NCBI GenBank assembly: GCA_964480995.1
Contig: CAYZRZ010000075.1
Location: 1 to 10,578 of the forward strand
Length of the DNA stretch: 10,578 nucleotides
Source of the DNA: UBA1038 sp964480995
GTDB taxonomy: Bacteria > Bacillota > Clostridia > Christensenellales > Aristaeellaceae
Direction of reading: 5' to 3'
Shown: positions 6,784 through 10,578 of the stretch, in pieces
Layout of the letters: each line of letters begins with the position of its first letter
Numbering within the stretch: the stretch's first letter is position 1
The notes under the pieces: generated by a model
What the model saw: the letters and a program-made list of their open reading frames with translations, nothing else
What the model was told of the DNA's origin: nothing
The model's database searches: none
Translations under genes and position numbers: made by a program

Positions 6784-6811
6784 TTGCCATTTGCGCCCGC
6801 TTTGCTATAAT
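6784..6811 (+). promoter_or_regulatory. Promoter of ogt-sdaAB-sdaAA
   Basis: TTGCCA (6784-6789, 5 of 6 to consensus) and a perfect TATAAT (6806-6811) are separated by 16 bases. Transcription would begin near 6818, about 24 bases before the ogt ATG. It diverges from the aro promoter, and the -35 boxes are about 75 bases apart. Confidence 0.75.
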
Positions 6812-6841
6812 CAAATCAATCTGTGAAATCGAGGGCACGGT

Positions 6842-7312
6842 ATGGAGTATTATGTATGGATCACTACCCCGATGGGAACAATGACCGCTCTGGAAGAAGA
6901 CGGCGCGCTGATCCGTCTTGATTTCGGCAAAAACGAGCCCGAAGGCGCCGAATATGGGGAAACCAATTTGCTGAACGAAACACTCAGGCAAATGGCTGAA
7001 TATTTCTCAGGCACCCGGCGCGAGTTCACTCTACCGCTCGCTCCTCGGGGAACCGCCTTTCAAATGAAGGTATGGGACGCGTTGAGCGCTATCCCCTATG
7101 GGCAGACGCGCAGCTACCGTGATATTGCCCAGCAAATTGAAAGCCCGAACGCCGTGCGCGCGGTGGGCGGCGCCAACCATCGCAACCCCATCAGCATCAT
7201 CATCCCCTGCCACCGTGTCATAGGCGCCAACGGCAGCCTGACAGGTTACGGCGGCGGCCTGGACAAAAAAGAGGCCTTGCTGGCGCTCGAGCGGGGAGAA
7301 ATCCTCTCATGA
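6842..7312 (+). CDS. ogt: Methylated-DNA--protein-cysteine methyltransferase
   Basis: Suicide repair protein that moves alkyl groups from O6-alkylguanine (and O4-alkylthymine) in DNA onto its own cysteine. The 156-residue length is typical of the short Ogt class. Residues 1-65 form the variable N-terminal domain. The active domain shows FQMKVWDALSAIPYGQTRSY (73-92), the helix-turn-helix segment with NAVRAVGGANHRNP (Arg106 is the likely finger that flips the base), and IIPCHRVIG with the acceptor Cys123. GSLTGYGGGLDKKEALLALE closes the domain. A GAGGG site lies 6 bases before the ATG. Its stop overlaps the sdaAB start (ATGA), so it heads the serine dehydratase operon. There is no Ada-type regulatory domain. 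Confidence 0.93.
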   Translation: MEYYVWITTPMGTMTALEEDGALIRLDFGKNEPEGAEYGETNLLNETLRQMAEYFSGTRREFTLPLAPRGTAFQMKVWDALSAIPYGQTRSYRDIAQQIESPNAVRAVGGANHRNPISIIIPCHRVIGANGSLTGYGGGLDKKEALLALERGEILS

Positions 7313-7971
7313 AATACCGATCTGTATTTGACATCATCGGTCCTGTGATGGTCGGCCCTTCCAGTTCACATACTGCGGGGGCGGTTCGAATCGGCCGGCT
7401 GGCCCGGGCCTTGTTTGGGCGCAGCCCTAAAAAGGTGCGCCTGCGCTTTTTCGGTTCCTTCGCCAAAACCTTTCGCGGCCACGCCACCGATGTAGCCGCG
7501 CTGGCAGGCGTGCTGGGCATTGAGGTGGATGATCCCCGCATCGCGGATGCCGTATCCATCGCGCGTGCCATGGAGATAGAGGTAGAGTACATCGCGGAGG
7601 ACGCGGTGCCGGCCCACCCCAACACGCTCACGGCAGAACTGTCGGACGAGTCCGGCAGCATGAGCGCGACAGGGGTTTCACTGGGCGGAGGCCTGGTGCA
7701 GATGACCGAGGTGGACGGTTTCAGCCTGAGGCTGAGCGGCGATTCCCCCGCCCTGTTGATTTTTCACCGCGACGCCTATGGCACCGTCGCCTCCATCACC
7801 AGGCTGCTGGCAGAGGGATGCATCAACATCAACCATATGGAGGTTTCCCGCGCGGACAGAGGCCAGACGGCGCTGATGGTCATTGAGACCGATGAACGCG
7901 TCGCTGCTGATGTGATCGAGCGGATGAACCGCCAGAACAATATCTACAAGATCATCACGCTTGACGTGTAA
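7309..7971 (+). CDS. sdaAB: L-serine dehydratase, iron-sulfur dependent, beta subunit
   Basis: Partner subunit of the [4Fe-4S] L-serine dehydratase that deaminates L-serine to pyruvate and ammonia. The 220 residues begin with the SDH-beta domain: FDIIGPVMVGPSSSHTAGAV (7-26) carries the family motif SSSHTAG, followed by FFGSFAKTFRGHATDVA and the HPNT motif (103-106). Residues about 148-220 form an ACT domain (AYGTVASITRLLAEGCININHMEVSR is its core), which in characterised two-subunit or fused enzymes takes part in serine binding or activation. The ATG overlaps the ogt stop. Upstream GGGGAG is 12 bases away, so translation probably depends on coupling. The alpha subunit follows 9 bases later. 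Confidence 0.94.
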   Translation: MKYRSVFDIIGPVMVGPSSSHTAGAVRIGRLARALFGRSPKKVRLRFFGSFAKTFRGHATDVAALAGVLGIEVDDPRIADAVSIARAMEIEVEYIAEDAVPAHPNTLTAELSDESGSMSATGVSLGGGLVQMTEVDGFSLRLSGDSPALLIFHRDAYGTVASITRLLAEGCININHMEVSRADRGQTALMVIETDERVAADVIERMNRQNNIYKIITLDV

Positions 7972-7980
7972 AGGCGGCAT

Positions 7981-8862
7981 ATGTTTAGAAATATCAGCGA
8001 ATTGGTAGAACAGGCGCATGGAAGGACCATCGCGCAGGTGATGCTGGAGCATGAAATCGAGAACACAGGAAAAAGCCGGGATGAAATTATCGCGCGCATG
8101 GCCGCGCAGTATCAGGTGATGAAGCGATCAGCCGCGGAGGGTTTGCGCGGCCTGCGTTCCCACAGCGGCCTGTGCGGCGGTGACGCGAGGCTGCTTGATG
8201 TATATATCAAAAAAGGTCCCCGCTTGACAGGCGGCGCCTTCCCCCGGGCAATCAACTATGCCATCGCCGTCAACGAGTGCAACGCTCACATGGGCATCAT
8301 TTGTGCCTCCCCCACTGCCGGCGCCTGCGGGGTGCTGCCCGGGGTATTGATCGCGGCGCAGGAGCACCTTCAAAAAAGCGATGAGGAGATGACCATGGCG
8401 CTGTTTTGCGCCGGTGCCATCGGCTTCGTGATCGCCAACAATGCCTTTATTTCAGGCGCGCAGGGCGGCTGCCAGGCGGAAACCGGCTCCGCCGCAGCGA
8501 TGGCCGCGGCCGCCGTCACGGAGCTTTCAGGCGGCACGCCCCAGCAAGCCGCCAACGCCGCCGCGATCGCCCTGAAAAATATGCTGGGGCTCCCCTGTGA
8601 CCCATTGGCAGGTCTGGTTGAAGTACCCTGCATCAAGCGCAACGCCGGCGGAGCGGCCAATGCGCTCGCCGCGGCGGAAATGGCGCTGGCCGGCATTGTA
8701 AGCTTCGTCCCTTGTGATGAGGTGATTGAAACTATGTATCAGATCGGTCTCAGCATGTCCCCTGCCCTGCGGGAGACAGCCCAGGGCGGTTTAGCGGCAA
8801 CCCCGACAGGCAGAAAGTGGAAAAGCCTGCTCTGGGAAAATCAAAATGAAGAACACCAATAA
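7981..8862 (+). CDS. sdaAA: L-serine dehydratase, iron-sulfur dependent, alpha subunit
   Basis: Catalytic subunit holding the [4Fe-4S] cluster whose open iron binds serine. The 293 residues show SHSGLCGGDARLLD (60-73), NECNAHMGIICASPTAGACG (98-117), QGGCQAETGSAAAMAAAA, GLPCDPLAGLVEVPCIKRNA and GLAATPTGRKW near the C-terminus. Cys164, Cys206 and Cys217 are spaced 42 and 11 residues apart. These are the same gaps as the three cluster ligands of the Legionella enzyme (343, 385, 396), so the cluster site looks intact. A cluster with an open iron is oxygen-sensitive, which suits an anaerobe. The start follows sdaAB by 9 bases with an AGGCGG-like site. It is the last gene of the operon, and the inverted repeat at 8879 follows the stop by 16 bases. 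Confidence 0.95.
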   Translation: MFRNISELVEQAHGRTIAQVMLEHEIENTGKSRDEIIARMAAQYQVMKRSAAEGLRGLRSHSGLCGGDARLLDVYIKKGPRLTGGAFPRAINYAIAVNECNAHMGIICASPTAGACGVLPGVLIAAQEHLQKSDEEMTMALFCAGAIGFVIANNAFISGAQGGCQAETGSAAAMAAAAVTELSGGTPQQAANAAAIALKNMLGLPCDPLAGLVEVPCIKRNAGGAANALAAAEMALAGIVSFVPCDEVIETMYQIGLSMSPALRETAQGGLAATPTGRKWKSLLWENQNEEHQ

Positions 8863-8878
8863 GCGCGTATACAGCACA

Positions 8879-8937
8879 AACGATCAAACACCCTTGCGGG
8901 CTGACAAGCATGCCGGTCACAAGGGTGTTTGATCGTT
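8879..8937. terminator. Bidirectional hairpin between sdaAA and the LCP gene
   Basis: An 18-bp perfect inverted repeat (8879-8896 with 8920-8937) encloses a 23-base loop, placed between two convergent genes. It probably ends transcription from both sides. No clean T run follows on either strand (GTTCTGTC on plus, GTTTGTG on minus), and the loop is longer than usual, so termination strength is uncertain. Confidence 0.65.
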
Positions 8938-8974
8938 CTGTCTACGGTTATCTCAGTATCACCGTGAAAATGTA

Positions 8975-9967
8975 TCATTTTTTCTCTTCTGTCTGCTCCT
9001 GCGCCGCCGGTTTGCCCGCGATAAAATCATGAAAAGCGGCACGCGTCTTTTCCAAATTAAAAATGATGACGCTGGCATCACCCTGCGACTTCCCGTAATG
9101 GTAGGTCTTATCAGGCGGCAGGCTCAGCATCTCGATTCCCTGCGTGTTGCCAAGCACCACAGGCATCAAATCAAGTATCTCGGACGTGGTCAGGTTGGTG
9201 GATACATATTTCAGACCCTCCGGCAGCAAAGCCAGCAGCTCTTTAGGTCCCAGTTTCATCGCCTTATCAAGAACAGCGGACAGGACATTGCGCTGGCGCT
9301 CATTGCGGCCGAAGTTGTTATCGAGCTTTCGGATCCTTGCGTATTCCAGTGCCTGCCAGCCGACCACGATCTGCGGCTCATCGCTTATTTGGCCGTGTAT
9401 CAGTTTTGCTTCACCTTTGCTGAGCGTCAGCTCAATGCCGCCCATAAGTTCCACCAGCACGCCAAAACCGGGGAAACTGGCCGATACATAACGAGTAATA
9501 TTCAGCCCCAGTAATTCGTTCACCGTTTTGATGGCCAGCAGCGGACCGCCGAAAGCGTTGGCGGTGTTGACGCGCTGCTGTGACTTCATGCCGGGTATAT
9601 CAACCAGCATATCGCGCACCAGCGATGTAACCTTAATCTCCCCTGTTTTGGTGTTGATGGAGGCTACCAACATGGCGTCCGATCTTCCCTCGTCCAGGTT
9701 CCCGCTATGGGCATCCGTACCCAGCAATAAAATGTGCGTCCAGTCTTCATCCAGGCCGGTCGTAACGGACAGGTCATCCGGGTCAACTGCCATCCGAAAA
9801 GAATCGCTCACCTCCAGACCCTTTCCCTCGTTTTCAAGTGCGCTGCTCATTTCCTCCAGTTCCCGGGCGCTTGGTTTTAACTCCTGCGGCCTGGTCAGCA
9901 AAAAAACTACTCCCGCAGCAATGATAAACGTGAGCGCCGCAGCGGCCAGTATCTTCTTTTTGTTCAA
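8975..9967 (-). CDS. LytR-CpsA-Psr (LCP) family cell-wall glycopolymer ligase
   Basis: LCP proteins attach teichoic acid, capsule or similar glycopolymers from lipid carriers to peptidoglycan, outside the membrane. The 330-residue protein has a Lys-rich start and one membrane span (about residues 6-25), so most of it faces outward. A linker precedes the LCP domain at about 77-242, with LLLGTD (Asp84), GRSDAM (Arg95, Asp97), SLVRDM (Arg118, Asp119) and EYARIRKLDNNFGRNERQRN holding Arg211, Arg213, Arg221 and Arg225. These arginines and aspartates bind the pyrophosphate and metal in known structures. The common SIPRD motif reads SLVRD. A charged tail, EQTEEKK, ends it. The start is TTG at 9967 with GGAGG 8 bases upstream; a nearby GTG is out of frame. 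It stands alone with its own promoter. The exact substrate is unknown. Confidence 0.9.
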   Translation of the reverse strand: MNKKKILAAAALTFIIAAGVVFLLTRPQELKPSARELEEMSSALENEGKGLEVSDSFRMAVDPDDLSVTTGLDEDWTHILLLGTDAHSGNLDEGRSDAMLVASINTKTGEIKVTSLVRDMLVDIPGMKSQQRVNTANAFGGPLLAIKTVNELLGLNITRYVSASFPGFGVLVELMGGIELTLSKGEAKLIHGQISDEPQIVVGWQALEYARIRKLDNNFGRNERQRNVLSAVLDKAMKLGPKELLALLPEGLKYVSTNLTTSEILDLMPVVLGNTQGIEMLSLPPDKTYHYGKSQGDASVIIFNLEKTRAAFHDFIAGKPAAQEQTEEKK

Positions 9968-10006
9968 AAATCACGCCTCCAAAACATCCGAATCATCACC
10001 CGGTTG

Positions 10007-10035
10007 ATTATAGCAGAGATTTAGAGCAATTTCTA
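10007..10035 (-). promoter_or_regulatory. Promoter of the LCP gene
   Basis: On the minus strand a perfect TATAAT (10012-10007) lies 17 bases from TAGAAA (10035-10030), which matches TTGACA at 4 of 6. Transcription should begin near 10000, about 33 bases before the TTG start codon. Confidence 0.6.
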
Positions 10036-10087
10036 TCTTCTGATATGTCGGCTTTATCATGCCATCTTGAGTCCGGCATCATTTTTT

Positions 10088-10164
10088 ATATATAAATATA
10101 TACATATTAAATCTCAAAAACTCATAAAATCCCTCTTGTCTTATACGAAGAGCGATGCTATAAT
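10088..10164 (+). promoter_or_regulatory. tRNA promoter with AT-rich upstream tract
   Basis: TTGTCT (10136-10141, 4 of 6) and a perfect TATAAT (10159-10164) are 17 bases apart. The 10088-10130 stretch is almost all A and T, like the UP elements of stable RNA promoters, and the bases after the -10 box are GC-rich (AGCCGAGCG). Transcription would start near 10171, some 150 bases before the mature tRNA end, so a long 5' leader must be removed by RNase P. Confidence 0.65.
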
Positions 10165-10189
10165 AGCCGAGCGTCAATCAAGACGTTAT

Positions 10190-10211
10190 GGGGCATTAGC
10201 ACAGTTGGTAG
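10190..10211 (+). repeat. 22-bp partial copy of the tRNA-Ala 5' end
   Basis: These 22 bases are identical to the first 22 of the tRNA-Ala gene at 10322-10343 (acceptor strand, position 8-9 and D-arm through G22), and then the similarity stops. No anticodon arm or T-arm follows, so it is not a second tRNA. The distance to the complete gene is 132 bp. It lies inside the predicted transcript. The initial GGGGC could pair with GCCCC at 10232-10236. The stretch 10212-10321 between the copies has no recognisable gene. Confidence 0.8.
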
Positions 10212-10321
10212 GACGAGGTAAGCGTACTTTCGCCCCCAGCAGCACCCCAAACCACCAACCTCGAGATTGGTCTCAAAAACTCCTCACCCGCGGAGCCAAA
10301 ACAGTGGGCAAAAACCACCAC

Positions 10322-10397
10322 GGGGCATTAGCACAGTTGGTAGCGCGCTACATTCGCATTGTAGAGGTCAGCGGTTCGAATCCGCTATGCTCCACCA
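10322..10397 (+). tRNA. tRNA-Ala, anticodon CGC
   Basis: The 76 bases fold with standard numbering. A 7-bp acceptor stem (GGGGCAT with ATGCTCC) contains G3-U70, the alanine identity pair. The anticodon stem CTACA/TGTAG holds the loop TTCGCAT, so the anticodon at 34-36 is CGC, reading GCG. The T-arm is AGCGG-TTCGAAT-CCGCT, followed by A73 and an encoded CCA. The D-stem has one A12-C23 mismatch. A strong terminator follows. Confidence 0.95.
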
Positions 10398-10403
10398 CCC
10401 GAA

Positions 10404-10429
10404 ATCCCTTGAGAAATCAAGGGGTTTTT
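10404..10429 (+). terminator. Rho-independent terminator of the tRNA unit
   Basis: ATCCCTTGA and TCAAGGGGT pair over 9 bp (one T-G) around a GAAA tetraloop, and a run of T follows (10425-10429). It begins 7 bases after the tRNA CCA end. Confidence 0.9.
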
Positions 10430-10451
10430 CATTGCTTTCAATGAAGTAGAA

Positions 10452-10578
10452 ATGACGTCACAACGCAGGTACGAGTTAACAGACGAGTAGTGGGAGCGGA
10501 TCAAGGGATATTTTCCGGAACGTGAAGCCGGTCAAAAAGGACGACCGAGGAATGAAGACCGGCCCATCCTCAACGGGA
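10452..10578 (+). pseudogene. IS5-type transposase N-terminus with in-frame TAG, cut by window edge
   Basis: From the ATG at 10452 the frame reads MTSQRRYELTDE, then TAG at 10488-10490, then continues without further stops as WERIKGYFPEREAGQKGRPR and NEDRPILNG to the end of the window. This is the N-terminal helix-turn-helix region of IS5-group transposases (DUF4096 type: LTDE-x-W-E-x-I, then GRPR and a LNGI segment). The residue lost to TAG is usually Gln or Glu, so a single base change (CAG or GAG to TAG) explains it. No in-frame start codon is visible soon after the stop, so the copy is probably dead unless the amber codon is read through. The Shine-Dalgarno is weak. The insertion sequence probably begins between 10430 and 10452, but I cannot identify its terminal inverted repeat. 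Most of the element lies beyond the right edge. Confidence 0.75.

Noticed and set aside
6702..6884. 60-codon plus-strand frame across the divergent promoters
   Set aside because: It overlaps both promoters and the start of ogt in another frame, and has no Shine-Dalgarno or family resemblance.
10056..10087. Weak hairpin ATGCC/GGCAT followed by six T on the plus strand
   Set aside because: The stem has only five pairs with an 11-base loop, and no plus-strand gene lies upstream to be terminated. The T run belongs to the AT-rich tract before the tRNA promoter.
10067..10449. 125-codon plus-strand frame through the tRNA region
   Set aside because: It is a translation of tRNA sequence (GALAQLVAR type), a well-known spurious product.

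Overview
The window looks like chromosome of a fairly GC-rich anaerobic Gram-positive bacterium, most likely a member of the Clostridia. This is inferred from a T. maritima-type DAHP synthase, a two-subunit iron-sulfur serine dehydratase, a LytR-CpsA-Psr cell-wall protein, strong Shine-Dalgarno sites, sigma-A-like promoters and a tRNA gene with an encoded CCA end. No ribosomal RNA or marker gene is present to fix the taxon.

Positions 1-6708 (minus strand) hold one tightly packed aromatic amino acid operon, transcribed leftward: leader peptide, aroF, tyrA, aroB, aroA, aroC, pheA and the start of aroE, which runs off the left edge. Most junctions are 4-base ATGA overlaps, which suggests translational coupling. 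Together the genes carry carbon from phosphoenolpyruvate and erythrose 4-phosphate to chorismate, then to prephenate, phenylpyruvate (pheA) and hydroxyphenylpyruvate (tyrA). Shikimate kinase and dehydroquinase are not in the window.

The most interesting element is the leader of this operon (6489-6680). A good promoter is followed by an unannotated 27-codon reading frame with its own Shine-Dalgarno and a dense Tyr/Phe run (YGAYYFYF, no Trp). It is followed by a 9-bp hairpin and a mutually exclusive pairing that would disrupt that hairpin. This is the layout of ribosome-mediated (pheL/trpL-like) attenuation, and no T-box motif is visible. AroF (N-terminal regulatory domain) and PheA (ACT domain) would add feedback control at the enzyme level.

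Positions 6784-8937 (plus strand) are divergently transcribed: ogt (DNA alkyl repair), then sdaAB and sdaAA (L-serine dehydratase). They end at an 18-bp perfect inverted repeat shared with the convergent gene. Positions 8975-10035 (minus strand) hold an LCP-family cell-wall gene with a TTG start and its own promoter.

Positions 10136-10429 (plus strand) are a stable-RNA unit: an AT-rich upstream tract, a promoter, a 22-bp copy of the 5' end of a tRNA gene, the complete tRNA-Ala(CGC) 132 bp further on, and a strong terminator. From about 10452 to the right edge lies the start of an IS5-type transposase gene interrupted by an in-frame TAG.
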